A DNA stretch of 56,221 nt. Origin: an uncultured Bacteroidota bacterium. Lineage in GTDB: Bacteria > Bacteroidota > Bacteroidia > Bacteroidales > P3. Where the stretch lies: contig CACZUZ010000015.1 of NCBI GenBank assembly GCA_902784465.1, positions 1 through 56,221 on the forward strand, written 5' to 3'. The notes under the pieces were generated by a model, which was given only the letters and a program-made list of their open reading frames with translations, was not told the DNA's origin and searched no databases. Of the stretch, positions 8,166 through 16,526 are shown one piece after another (positions within the stretch are counted from its first letter, which is position 1; each line of letters begins with the position of its first letter). Position numbers and translations under genes: made by a program.

Positions 8166-8582
8166 ATGCAGTTATCAGAAATCGACATAATGAAATTATT
8201 ACCGCAACGGCCACCGATGGTGATGGTTGACAGGTTGCTGCATTGTGACCCAGTGCTTACGGAGACAGAATTCCTCGTACGCGAAGACTGCATCATGGTG
8301 GAGGACGGCAGGTTGTCGGCTATGGGACTGATTGAGAACATAGCGCAGACCTGTGCAGCGCGCATTGGATACATCAACGTAAGCAGCGACAAGGAGGTAC
8401 GCGTGGGAGTAATCGGTGCGCTGCGCGATGTTGTGATACACGCGCTACCGCCCGTGGGTGCGACCATAAAGACACGAATAGAGGTGAGCGACGAAGTGTT
8501 CGGTATGACGCTTGCTCAGGCAGAAAGCCGATGCGGCGACAGGCCGCTGACATCGGGGACGATAATAATAGCACTATTGTGA
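8166..8582 (+). CDS. Hotdog-fold 3-hydroxyacyl-ACP dehydratase (ApeP-like)
   Basis: 138 residues beginning with the dehydratase motif LLPQRPPMVMVDRLL, followed by GLIENIAQTCAARIGY on the central helix. The common version of the N-terminal motif is LLPHRxPFLLVD; here the His is Gln. There is no HFPGxP motif, so this belongs to the ApeP-like group rather than canonical FabZ. It probably pairs with the second dehydratase at 18264-18650 in making trans double bonds of the polyene. The stop overlaps the next gene's GTG start by 4 nt. Confidence 0.8.
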   Translation: MQLSEIDIMKLLPQRPPMVMVDRLLHCDPVLTETEFLVREDCIMVEDGRLSAMGLIENIAQTCAARIGYINVSSDKEVRVGVIGALRDVVIHALPPVGATIKTRIEVSDEVFGMTLAQAESRCGDRPLTSGTIIIALL

Positions 8583-8986
8583 GAACATTAAGCATAAAGA
8601 AACAGTTGGACATCCGCTTCAGTGAGGTTGACTCAATGGGTGTCGTGTGGCATGGGAGCTATATGCTTTACCTGGAAGATGCCCGCGAGGCTTTCGGCGA
8701 AAAATACGACCTGGGCTACCTGCGCTTCTTCGATGAGGGCTACTATGCACCGCTAGTTGACGTACAGCTCAAGTACAAACACCCAATTATCTATGGCACA
8801 CACCCCGAGATAGAGATAACATACACACCCACCGAGGCAGCAAAGATAGTGTTCGACTACAAGATAACCGACGGTGACAGCCTGCTGGCCACCGCACATA
8901 CCGTACAGGTGTTCATGGACAAGCAATACAATTTGGTGCTGGGCAACCCGCCGTTTTTTGAAGAGTGGAAAAAGAAATGGTTATAA
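8579..8986 (+). CDS. Acyl-CoA/ACP thioesterase, 4-hydroxybenzoyl-CoA thioesterase type
   Basis: Hotdog protein with the YbgC/4HBT signature FSEVDSMGVVWHGSYMLYLE: the Asp of the catalytic motif and the WHGxY segment are intact. I place the start at GTG 8579, which overlaps the dehydratase stop (GTGA) and gives 135 residues, the usual family length; the longer frame from 8531 would overlap the dehydratase by 52 nt. Thioesterases are standard in aryl polyene clusters (ApeK role), perhaps releasing stalled chains. Confidence 0.82.
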   Translation: MRTLSIKKQLDIRFSEVDSMGVVWHGSYMLYLEDAREAFGEKYDLGYLRFFDEGYYAPLVDVQLKYKHPIIYGTHPEIEITYTPTEAAKIVFDYKITDGDSLLATAHTVQVFMDKQYNLVLGNPPFFEEWKKKWL

Positions 8987-10623
8987 AACTGGCTGATAAT
9001 ATCTATTCCCCCTTGGGGGTAACCACGTGGGAGAACTACCAAGCCGTGATGGCCGGCCGTTGTGTCTTAAAGCAATACTCACTGCCAGACGGTTCTCTGT
9101 ACACTGCATCACTGTTCCCAGAAGAGGAACGCAAGGATTACAACTACACTTTCTTTGAGCAACTGTGCATAGTATCGGCCGGCGATGCAATAGCGCGGGC
9201 AAATATTGACCCCAAGTCGTCGCACTGTCGCTTTTTCATCTCCACCACCAAGGGTAATGTACACCTGCTGGCAAATGGCGATACCGAAAGGGCTTTGCTT
9301 GGTTCATCTGCCAATATCATCTGTAGCCATTTCGGCAACCCAAACCCACCTGTTGTCATCTCCAACGCCTGTATCAGCGGCTTGAGTGCCCAAATTGTCG
9401 CCATGCGCAGTATCGAAGCTGGCCTTTGCGACACCGCCGTAGTGATAGGCTGCGACATACAGAGCGAGTTTATCATCAGTGGCTTCCAGTGCCTCCATGC
9501 ACTCTCCCCCGACGAGTGCCGTCCATTCGACAAAGACCGCTGCGGCCTCAATCTCGGCGAAGCTGCTGCAACAATTGTTTACAGCAATAGCGGCAACGGC
9601 CAATGGGTGGCTAAAGCCGGTGCCATGTGCAACGACGCCAACCATATCAGCGGGCCGTCACGCACAGGCGAAGGTTCTTATCGCTGCCTGCAGGCCCTTA
9701 ACCTCAAACCCGAAGAACTGGCTTTCGTCAGCGTCCACGGTACTTCCACGCTCTACAACGACGAAATGGAAAGCATAGCCATAGACCGCGCAGGCCTTGC
9801 TGATATTCCACTCTTCAGCCTCAAAGGCATCTATGGCCACACTATGGGTGCCGCAGGCATCCTCGAGACCATACTCTCCATTCAGGCCGTTGAGCACGGA
9901 ATCGTATTCGGCACCCGCGGATACCATGAGCTCGGCGTCAGCCGACAGGTGAATATCTGTGCCGAAAACCGCTCCACCGATAAAAAAAGCTTCGTGAAGC
10001 TGCTTTCCGGCTTCGGCGGCTGCAACGCCGCCATGCTTTTCGAACAAACCGACAACTCAACAACTCACAATTCACAATTCACAATTCAACAACTCAACTC
10101 CCTGCGCATAAACCTTACCGCCGACGAACTGGTGGAGCTCTACCGTACGTATGTGGGCGACTACCCCAAGTTCTTCAAGATGGACCCCCTCAGCCGCCTC
10201 GGCTTCCTAGCCTCAGAAATGCTGCTCAAGCAATTAAGCAATCAAACAATCAAACAATACGGCATCCTTCTCTTCAACCGCACTTCGTCGCTCGCCGACG
10301 ACAGCGCCTTCCAGGCCACCATACAGGATCGTAGCAACTGGTTCCCTTCCCCCGCACTTTTCGTCTACACGCTGCCCAATATCGTCACAGGAGAGATAGC
10401 CATCCGCAACCATTTTCAAACCGAGACTAACTTCATGGTGCTTGACGCACCACATACCGATATCATGGCGGAGCAGATAGCCCTCGCCGCACAGCACGCA
10501 CCACAGCTGGCAGGCTGGTGCGACGTCGATACTGACGGACATTGCCTCGCCGCACTCGTCGCTGTACCACAGTACACATACAAAGAAACAATCCAACAAG
10601 AGTTAAACAAAATATTAAAATAA
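8977..10623 (+). CDS. Ketosynthase 2 with long C-terminal extension
   Basis: About 548 residues from ATG 8977 (an in-frame ATG at 8965 would lengthen it by four). The N-terminal ~360 residues are a thiolase-fold ketosynthase with Cys132 (SNACISG), a His in VHGTST and a His in KGIYGHTMGAAG, so all three catalytic positions are kept. After the closing LLSGFGGCNAAML loop there is a ~190-residue extension with no family I recognise. The junction (about 10060-10100) is a low-complexity tract encoding S/T/N/Q-rich residues and made of AATTCACAATT words; a second word tract sits at 10232-10260. ApeR-like role is possible. Confidence 0.85.
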   Translation: MVIKLADNIYSPLGVTTWENYQAVMAGRCVLKQYSLPDGSLYTASLFPEEERKDYNYTFFEQLCIVSAGDAIARANIDPKSSHCRFFISTTKGNVHLLANGDTERALLGSSANIICSHFGNPNPPVVISNACISGLSAQIVAMRSIEAGLCDTAVVIGCDIQSEFIISGFQCLHALSPDECRPFDKDRCGLNLGEAAATIVYSNSGNGQWVAKAGAMCNDANHISGPSRTGEGSYRCLQALNLKPEELAFVSVHGTSTLYNDEMESIAIDRAGLADIPLFSLKGIYGHTMGAAGILETILSIQAVEHGIVFGTRGYHELGVSRQVNICAENRSTDKKSFVKLLSGFGGCNAAMLFEQTDNSTTHNSQFTIQQLNSLRINLTADELVELYRTYVGDYPKFFKMDPLSRLGFLASEMLLKQLSNQTIKQYGILLFNRTSSLADDSAFQATIQDRSNWFPSPALFVYTLPNIVTGEIAIRNHFQTETNFMVLDAPHTDIMAEQIALAAQHAPQLAGWCDVDTDGHCLAALVAVPQYTYKETIQQELNKILK

Positions 10624-10629
10624 GTAACC

Positions 10630-10890
10630 ATGGAAGAACTTATCCAAAAACTGAAGAAAGAAATTATCGAAGTATTGAACCTTGAAGACATCAAACCCGA
10701 AGACATCGACACCAATGCCCCACTTTTCGGTGACGAAGGCCTCGGTCTCGACAGCATCGACGCCCTCGAACTTATCGTCCTCATGGAGAAGAACTACGGC
10801 ATCAAGCTTCAAGACCCCAACCAAGGCAAAGAAATTTTCAAGTCCATCAGCGTGATGGCCGACTACATCAGCAAAAACCGCACCAAGTAA
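10630..10890 (+). CDS. Acyl carrier protein 2
   Basis: 86-residue acidic protein with the phosphopantetheine Ser in LGLDSIDALELIVLMEKNYGI (Ser near residue 43). Its DSI motif and longer N-terminal helix differ from ACP1 (DSL), suggesting the two ACPs serve different ketosynthases, as ApeE and ApeF do. It sits 6 nt after ketosynthase 2 and 2 nt before ketosynthase 3. Confidence 0.93.
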   Translation: MEELIQKLKKEIIEVLNLEDIKPEDIDTNAPLFGDEGLGLDSIDALELIVLMEKNYGIKLQDPNQGKEIFKSISVMADYISKNRTK

Positions 10891-10892
10891 CA

Positions 10893-12989
10893 GTGTATAC
10901 CGACATCCTCATCACTGGCGCCGGCATCGTGTCGGCCATCGGCATAGGCAAAACCGAGACGCTCTGCTCGCTGCGTGACGGGCGCAGCGGCATACGGCCC
11001 TTGCGCTACCTCAAGACCGACCACCACGAGTTCCCCGTGGGCGAGGTGCAACTCTCCAACGACGAGATGTGCGCCCTCCTCGGCATCAACCCTGCCTCTC
11101 AGCCAACCACACGCACCGCCCTCATGGGTATGTTGGCACTCAAAGAAGCCCTCGAACAAGCCCGGCTTATTGACCCAAAGACCCAAAGACTCAAAGACCC
11201 TATCCCTCTCATCTCCGGCACAACAGTCGGAGGCATGGACAAGAGCGAGCTCTACTATCTTGACTTCCTTGAGAACGACAGCCGCAACGAATACATACGC
11301 ACTCACGACTGCGGAGCCTGCACCGAGATGATCGCCGACCACTTCGGCCGTTTCAGCATGCTCTCCACACTCTCCACCGCCTGCTCCTCCGCAGCCAACG
11401 CCGTCATCCTTGGCGCCGAGATGATACGTGCGGGTCGATCCCAATGCGTCGTCGTCGGCGGAAGCGAATGCATCACCAAGTTCCACCTCAACGGCTTCGC
11501 CTCACTGATGATACTCGACAAAGAGCCCTGCCGCCCCTTCGACCAAAGCCGCGCCGGCCTCAACCTCGGCGAAGGTGCTGCCTGGCTCGTCCTCGAGACC
11601 CGCGAACACGCCCATCGCCGCAACGCCACACCCCTGGCCCGTCTGGCCGGCTACGGCAACGCCTGCGACGCATTCCACCAGACCGCCACATCCCCCGACG
11701 GCGAAGGACCCTACCTCGCCATGAAGCAAGCCCTCGAGCGCGCCGGCATCATGCCCTCCCAGGTCGACTACATCAACGCCCACGGCACAGCCACCAACAA
11801 CAACGACATCAGCGAGAGCACCGCCATCCGCCGCCTCTTCGGCAACCAGCTGCCCCCAGTATCCTCCACCAAAGCCTTCACCGGACACACCACCTCCGCA
11901 TCCGGCACCATCGAGGCCGTCATCTGCCTCCTCGCAATCCAGCACTGCTTCCTCCCCGTCAACCTCCGCTTCAAGGCTGCTGGCGAATGCCTGACACCCA
12001 TATATCAAGCCACTGACAAAAACCTGCACTATGTGCTCAGCAACGCCTTCGGCTTCGGCGGCAACGACAGTGCCCTGCTCTTCGCATCTCCCACCGCATC
12101 AGCCAATTCTCAATTCTCAATCCTTAATTCTAGATCAAAGAAAGTCTACCTCCTCTCCGCCTCCCAGATATCCGCACAAGAGCCACTCCGTGAGGACTGG
12201 ATAGACAGCCCCATACCACTCACCCAGCCACTCACCCCCAGCCGTGAAGCCGACTACAAGCAGTTCATCCCTCCCCTAGAGGCCCGCCGCATGGGCAAGA
12301 TACTCAAGCGGGCCATAGCAACAGCCAGGACAGCAACCGCTCAAGCTGGCATTGATACACCCCAAGCCATCATCACCGCCACCGGTCTCGGCTGCGTCGA
12401 AAACACCGAGATATTCCTCGACGCACTCTGCCGTCAAGGCGAAGACCAACTGATGCCCACCCGCTTCATGCAGTCCACACACAACACCATGTCGTCCATC
12501 GTGGCCATAAACCTCCACGCCCACGGATACAACGCCACCTACGCTCACAACACCGTCTCGTTCCAGAGTGCCCTCCTTGATGCACTGCTGCAACTGCGGC
12601 GCAGCACCATCGGCAACGCCCTCGTCTGTGCCCACGACGAAATGACGCCCTCCTATCATGCTCTCCTCTGCAAAGGAGGCTACCTCAAAGACAAGCACGC
12701 CACAGAGTGCGCCGTCAGCATGATGCTCTCCACAGAAAACAACGGCCATGCGCTCTGCGAGATAGCTGATATGCGCATCCTCTACCGTCCAACTGAAGCC
12801 GAGAGGCAGCAAGCCCTTGCTGAGTTTGGCGACGTCACTTATCACACTTCCGCAGAGAACATCTTCGGCACTAGCTACACCGCCCCAGCCCTCGACCTCT
12901 ACGCAGCAGCACATACCATGAACAACCGTCCCATCGTCGTGCAGTATTCCGACGACAAGTACCTCACCTTAATATTCCTCCGCCCATGA
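10893..12989 (+). CDS. Ketosynthase fused to chain-length-factor-like domain
   Basis: 698 residues from a GTG start two bases after the ACP stop. Residues 1-390 form an active ketosynthase: Cys164 in STACSSAAN, His in NAHGTATNNND, His in KAFTGHTTSASG, closing loop NAFGFGGNDS. After a linker (about 400-425, encoded by AATTCTCAATT words at 12103-12135) comes a ~270-residue second thiolase-like half lacking an active-site Cys at the expected position (QSTHNTMSSIVAINLHAHGYN), like Pfam Ketoacyl-synt_2 chain-length factors. In E. coli APE clusters these are two genes, ApeO and ApeC, which form a heterodimer; here they are one polypeptide. Third positions are strongly C-biased compared with neighbours. 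Confidence 0.85.
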   Translation: MYTDILITGAGIVSAIGIGKTETLCSLRDGRSGIRPLRYLKTDHHEFPVGEVQLSNDEMCALLGINPASQPTTRTALMGMLALKEALEQARLIDPKTQRLKDPIPLISGTTVGGMDKSELYYLDFLENDSRNEYIRTHDCGACTEMIADHFGRFSMLSTLSTACSSAANAVILGAEMIRAGRSQCVVVGGSECITKFHLNGFASLMILDKEPCRPFDQSRAGLNLGEGAAWLVLETREHAHRRNATPLARLAGYGNACDAFHQTATSPDGEGPYLAMKQALERAGIMPSQVDYINAHGTATNNNDISESTAIRRLFGNQLPPVSSTKAFTGHTTSASGTIEAVICLLAIQHCFLPVNLRFKAAGECLTPIYQATDKNLHYVLSNAFGFGGNDSALLFASPTASANSQFSILNSRSKKVYLLSASQISAQEPLREDWIDSPIPLTQPLTPSREADYKQFIPPLEARRMGKILKRAIATARTATAQAGIDTPQAIITATGLGCVENTEIFLDALCRQGEDQLMPTRFMQSTHNTMSSIVAINLHAHGYNATYAHNTVSFQSALLDALLQLRRSTIGNALVCAHDEMTPSYHALLCKGGYLKDKHATECAVSMMLSTENNGHALCEIADMRILYRPTEAERQQALAEFGDVTYHTSAENIFGTSYTAPALDLYAAAHTMNNRPIVVQYSDDKYLTLIFLRP

Positions 12990-12998
12990 ACAATTTTT

Positions 12999-13029
12999 TT
13001 TGCCGAATGGGGGAAAATATGTATCTTTG
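12999..13029 (+). promoter_or_regulatory. Consensus Bacteroidota promoter before the structured leader
   Basis: TTTG at 12999-13002 and TATCTTTG at 13022-13029 are separated by exactly 19 nt, matching both elements of the Bacteroidota sigma-factor consensus. It begins 10 bp after the stop of the ketosynthase fusion and should start transcription near 13036, about 410 nt before the AMP-ligase ATG. It shows that the AMP-ligase/hydrolase pair can be expressed separately from the upstream operon. Confidence 0.8.
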
Positions 13030-13159
13030 CCATGTCTCATAGGAACAACCACGATGGTGGAATTTCACTGAAACAACAATAACACAGCATAATACACTCA
13101 AGCAATTATTAACTGCACAAACAAAAAAACAACATGTAGTAAACTGATAAAAATAAAAA

Positions 13160-13440
13160 ACATATGAGCTGACGCTCTTGTTCTCCTGTAGAAATTGTCT
13201 GGTAAACATTTTAGCGATGAGAATAAGAAGACGTTAAGTTCACGTCAGGGGCGTGAATTTTCGTACACTTATTAATCGCACGGGTATTACCAGACACCCT
13301 CTACAGAAATAAGGCAGTTATTACGAAAGAATCACGCCTTTCTTCATGCCCCCTTATTTACCCTAACAGCGACTGCCGGCTCTACATAGTTCCTGCGGGG
13401 GTGCCGAAAACTGCATAACAGAGTAGGCAAATAACATTTT
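13160..13440 (+). ncRNA. Structured leader RNA or cis-regulatory element, unknown family
   Basis: The untranslated stretch before the AMP-ligase contains nested complementary arms: GAGC/GCTC (13166-13169 with 13174-13177); CTGTAGA/TCTACAG (13186-13192 with 13300-13306); GTCTGGTAA/TTACCAGAC (13197-13205 with 13287-13295); GCGAT/ATCGC (13214-13218 with 13275-13279); AATAAG/CTTATT (13222-13227 with 13268-13273); TTCACG/CGTGAA (13239-13244 with 13252-13257). Together they make one ~120-nt irregular rod. Downstream, GGCAGT/ACTGCC (13313-13318 with 13372-13377) encloses GAAAG/CTTTC (13325-13329 with 13338-13342), and CCCCC/GGGGG (13349-13353 with 13397-13401) would cross it as a pseudoknot. No U-tract terminator precedes the gene. 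I do not recognise tmRNA, RNase P, 6S, SRP or a cobalamin element in it. Orientation is inferred from the upstream promoter. Confidence 0.6.
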
Positions 13441-13445
13441 TCGAA

Positions 13446-15071
13446 ATGAATCAATACGACGAAATTGTGATGTCTGTCTCAAAAAATCCAGATAGGGAAG
13501 CCTTGAGATATTTCGGAGTGTCTGTTAGTTATCGGCAGTTGGGTGAAATGATAGAAGCAGTGGCATCAGGATTATACAATATTGGCGTCAGACCTGGTGA
13601 TAAGGTATGTCTTGCCTTACCGACCACCCCTGAAAGCATTGCCGCAGTTTATGCATTGAACAAAATTGGTGCCGTAGTCAGTATGATAGACGTGCGACTA
13701 ACACCACGTCAAGTAGCGTCAATAGCCAACAACCTGAATGCCAAAATGCTGTTCATTATGAACTTCACTATAAAAGGCATATCCAAGGTGGCTAACGAAA
13801 TGTGTGTTAAGAACATCGTTGTGATGAGAGGCTGTGAGCTATTCCCCAAAGCAGTATCCTCATGGTATTCGTTTGGCGAGATATTTAATGGTAGGCGTAA
13901 AGCCTATAATTCCACCGACAAGTTCATGCACTGGAACAACGTAATAGAGCTTTCTGGTGGCGATACACCCCGTCATGAATGGCTTTCAGATGCTCCTCAG
14001 ATGATATTTCAGACGTCTGGAACGACCGGCAGGTCAAAGAGTGTAATGCTAACTGCGGAGAACATCGCCGTAGCCACAACACATGTTAGAAAGGGCAAAT
14101 TATTATTTATGCCTGCTGATAATGACACCGTACTTTGTTTGATACCCATATTCGCGTACTCAGGTTTCGTCACAACTGTACATGCACCGTTGCGATATGG
14201 TATGTCTATTATTATTGTACCAATATGGAAACCCAAAGATTTCATAAAAACAATAGCCAAGCACAAACCGCAGCATGTTTTCTCCGTACCATCAAATTGG
14301 GAAACAATATACAATAAATCAAATTCCACCTTTGACTTGTCATGTTTGAAGACAGTTATGGTTGCTGGCGATGTAATGAATCCTGATTTTGAGCATGACA
14401 TAAACAACTATCTCCATCACTGTGGGTGCAGCAGCAACGTTATCAAGATGTATGGCTTGACCGAAACTGGAGGCATGGTTGCCTTTACCCCGCAACTATC
14501 GCCACATAAATATTGTTTAGGGTTCTCTGGCAAAGTGGATTTCGGTTTTAAAGTAAAGATTGTTGACGGCGAGGTATGTGTGCTGCACCCGACAAAACTA
14601 CTGGGCTATTATAACAACAAAGAGGCGACAGATAACCTTCTACGACAGCACGAAGATGGGCTGGTGTGGTTGCACACTGGCGATCATGGGCATTTCGACG
14701 AAGAAGGGAATTTATATGTGACTGGCAGAATAAAGCATATGCTGGTGCGGTATGACGGTACAAAAATATTCCCTATTGAAATAAAAGAAGCTTTGATGCG
14801 CCACCCAGATGTACTTGACTGTGCAGTTATAGGCTGCATAGATAAAGAACACCCACAAAGCAGTGTACCAATAGCATTTTGTGTTGTCGGAAACAAGGGA
14901 AGGCTGTCAACATCTATCATTGTACGTTATGTGAACAAAGAATTACCTGTCCACTTACGTCCTACGAAGATAGTAACAATTGACAAACTACCCACAATGG
15001 GAAACGGCAAAGTAGACCTTGTGAAATTGCAGGAAATGGCAGATTCGGAAAACACCAATACTTTAAGTTGA
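13446..15071 (+). CDS. ANL-superfamily acyl/aryl-AMP ligase
   Basis: 541 residues. ATP-binding P-loop FQTSGTTGRSKSVML near residue 187, the MYGLTETGG motif near 338, HTGDHGHFDE and GRIKHMLVRYDG hinge region near 410-435, and the C-terminal catalytic lysine Lys522 in GNGKVD are all intact, so both adenylation and thioesterification steps look possible. In an aryl polyene pathway it activates the lyase-derived coumaric-type acid and loads it on an ACP (ApeH role). Codon use is AT-richer than the ketosynthases just upstream. It has its own promoter and ~410-nt leader, unlike the other biosynthetic genes. Its stop overlaps the next start (ATGA). Confidence 0.88.
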   Translation: MNQYDEIVMSVSKNPDREALRYFGVSVSYRQLGEMIEAVASGLYNIGVRPGDKVCLALPTTPESIAAVYALNKIGAVVSMIDVRLTPRQVASIANNLNAKMLFIMNFTIKGISKVANEMCVKNIVVMRGCELFPKAVSSWYSFGEIFNGRRKAYNSTDKFMHWNNVIELSGGDTPRHEWLSDAPQMIFQTSGTTGRSKSVMLTAENIAVATTHVRKGKLLFMPADNDTVLCLIPIFAYSGFVTTVHAPLRYGMSIIIVPIWKPKDFIKTIAKHKPQHVFSVPSNWETIYNKSNSTFDLSCLKTVMVAGDVMNPDFEHDINNYLHHCGCSSNVIKMYGLTETGGMVAFTPQLSPHKYCLGFSGKVDFGFKVKIVDGEVCVLHPTKLLGYYNNKEATDNLLRQHEDGLVWLHTGDHGHFDEEGNLYVTGRIKHMLVRYDGTKIFPIEIKEALMRHPDVLDCAVIGCIDKEHPQSSVPIAFCVVGNKGRLSTSIIVRYVNKELPVHLRPTKIVTIDKLPTMGNGKVDLVKLQEMADSENTNTLS

Positions 15072-16411
15072 TGAGCAGAACGGGACTCGCCATTATATTA
15101 TCATTGATGGTGTGCATTCATTCACACGCCCAATGCAAGACAGATACAGAAATATATAAAGACAAAGTTTCTTATCATGTACTTAACATCAAAGACTATT
15201 CATTTGAGGAACTTCTTAATGAAGGAACAATTACAGCATCCCATCAATTAGATGTACTGCATATTCCCTCTCGGAACTTTCGGTTTGCCATTAAATGGTA
15301 TATCAAACATCATCATTTCTCCCTCAGTAAGGATGAACGCAGGAATGCTATTTTTAGGGCAATTGCGTTCACTTATCAATCTATCACCCCCACCGGAGAG
15401 CCGACACTACTCTCTGGACTTGTAACCATCCCCATTCTAGACGGCAAAAAACCGCAACGAATGCTCATATACCATCGTCTTCTATCCACACTCAACAGTA
15501 TTGCTCCATCCAACAGTTTACCTATAGAAGCCATATTGACGGCAGACAACTCTGTATGCGTTTTCCCCGACTATTATGGTTGTGGTGTCACAGAGGGAAA
15601 TCCATTGCCTTTTACCGCACTTAATTATCATGCACGATGTGCTACGGAATGCGTTCTTGCCGCACTTGATATTTTGCAGGATAACAATATAGTATTTGAC
15701 CCCGAGTTTTATACATGGAATACTGGTTATAGCCAGGCGGCTGGCTTCGCCATGGCCACCCATAGGTTTATTGAAACCCAATTGCCGGATACTCTCATAG
15801 ACCGACTCAATATCCGTTGGAGTCTGTGCTGCGATGGTATATATTCTCCTGCCAAACTATTTGAGACTGCAATTATGAACAACAATCTGGGTAGCACACC
15901 TGCTGTCTACCTCCAAAGCATGCGTGGACTTTTTTATTCCAAGCCAAAACAACTGGACGGGCTGTCTGTTCATGATTTATTATCCGATAATGCAATAGAG
16001 TCTGGCATAGACAGCATATTGAATTTGCAAGACAATGGTTTTTGGGACTTGTATGACAGGCTTGACAGTCGAGACAAGAGTTCCAATCCCTCTCATTACT
16101 TTAAATCTCAGGTTATGGACACTTCATCAGTAATATACAAAAATATAATATCAGTATTAAAAAATGATGATTGCATCACTGGATGGCAACCAAAGTCTTG
16201 TGTTGTTTTTTGTCATTCGAAAAACGATAAAACAATACCCTACTCTCATTCTGAGCAGGTTTATCATCATTTTTCGGGCACGGGCGCCTGTTGCTTTTTG
16301 CATTCCATAAAATTCAACAGATCCCATTCAATATCTGGCTTTTTCTACTTTTATGTTCTGCTACGCTACAACGAACAAGAATTGTACAATATGTACACTA
16401 ACACAAAATAG
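15068..16411 (+). CDS. Secreted alpha/beta hydrolase
   Basis: 447 residues with an N-terminal signal-like segment (TGLAIILSLMVCIHSHAQ). An alpha/beta-hydrolase fold is indicated by the nucleophile elbow NTGYSQAAGFAMA (Ser near residue 224), an oxyanion-type region VFPDYYGCG near 165, an acid candidate in HSKNDKTIPYS and a late His in NRSHSISGFF. Closest in pattern to secretory lipase/prolyl-oligopeptidase-like hydrolases. Translationally coupled to the AMP-ligase by a 4-nt overlap and shares its AT-rich codon use, so the two were probably acquired together. It is not a standard aryl polyene component; an ester-cleaving or transesterifying step on the lipid-anchored product is conceivable but unproven. 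Confidence 0.7.
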   Translation: MMSRTGLAIILSLMVCIHSHAQCKTDTEIYKDKVSYHVLNIKDYSFEELLNEGTITASHQLDVLHIPSRNFRFAIKWYIKHHHFSLSKDERRNAIFRAIAFTYQSITPTGEPTLLSGLVTIPILDGKKPQRMLIYHRLLSTLNSIAPSNSLPIEAILTADNSVCVFPDYYGCGVTEGNPLPFTALNYHARCATECVLAALDILQDNNIVFDPEFYTWNTGYSQAAGFAMATHRFIETQLPDTLIDRLNIRWSLCCDGIYSPAKLFETAIMNNNLGSTPAVYLQSMRGLFYSKPKQLDGLSVHDLLSDNAIESGIDSILNLQDNGFWDLYDRLDSRDKSSNPSHYFKSQVMDTSSVIYKNIISVLKNDDCITGWQPKSCVVFCHSKNDKTIPYSHSEQVYHHFSGTGACCFLHSIKFNRSHSISGFFYFYVLLRYNEQELYNMYTNTK

Positions 16412-16526
16412 GAACGTATTCAATTTTACAAAAACCTCATTCCAAACTATTCCCATGCCCATAAATAAATTAGCAATCAAAGTTTTATAGTTGCAATTCA
16501 TTACTAACACTTAAAAATCAAACAAA

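Noticed and set aside
11444-12029. Arg/His/Pro-rich 190-residue plus frame and Gly/Val-rich 175-residue minus frame
   Set aside because: Both are frame shadows of the C-rich ketosynthase fusion gene.
13032-13082. 16-codon reading frame (MSHRNNHDGG...) at the start of the AMP-ligase leader, possible leader peptide
   Set aside because: Its ATG lies before the transcription start predicted from the -7 box, and no run of regulatory codons is seen.
13160-13440. Cobalamin riboswitch, tmRNA, RNase P RNA or SRP RNA in the structured leader
   Set aside because: None of the conserved boxes of those RNAs that I know is present.
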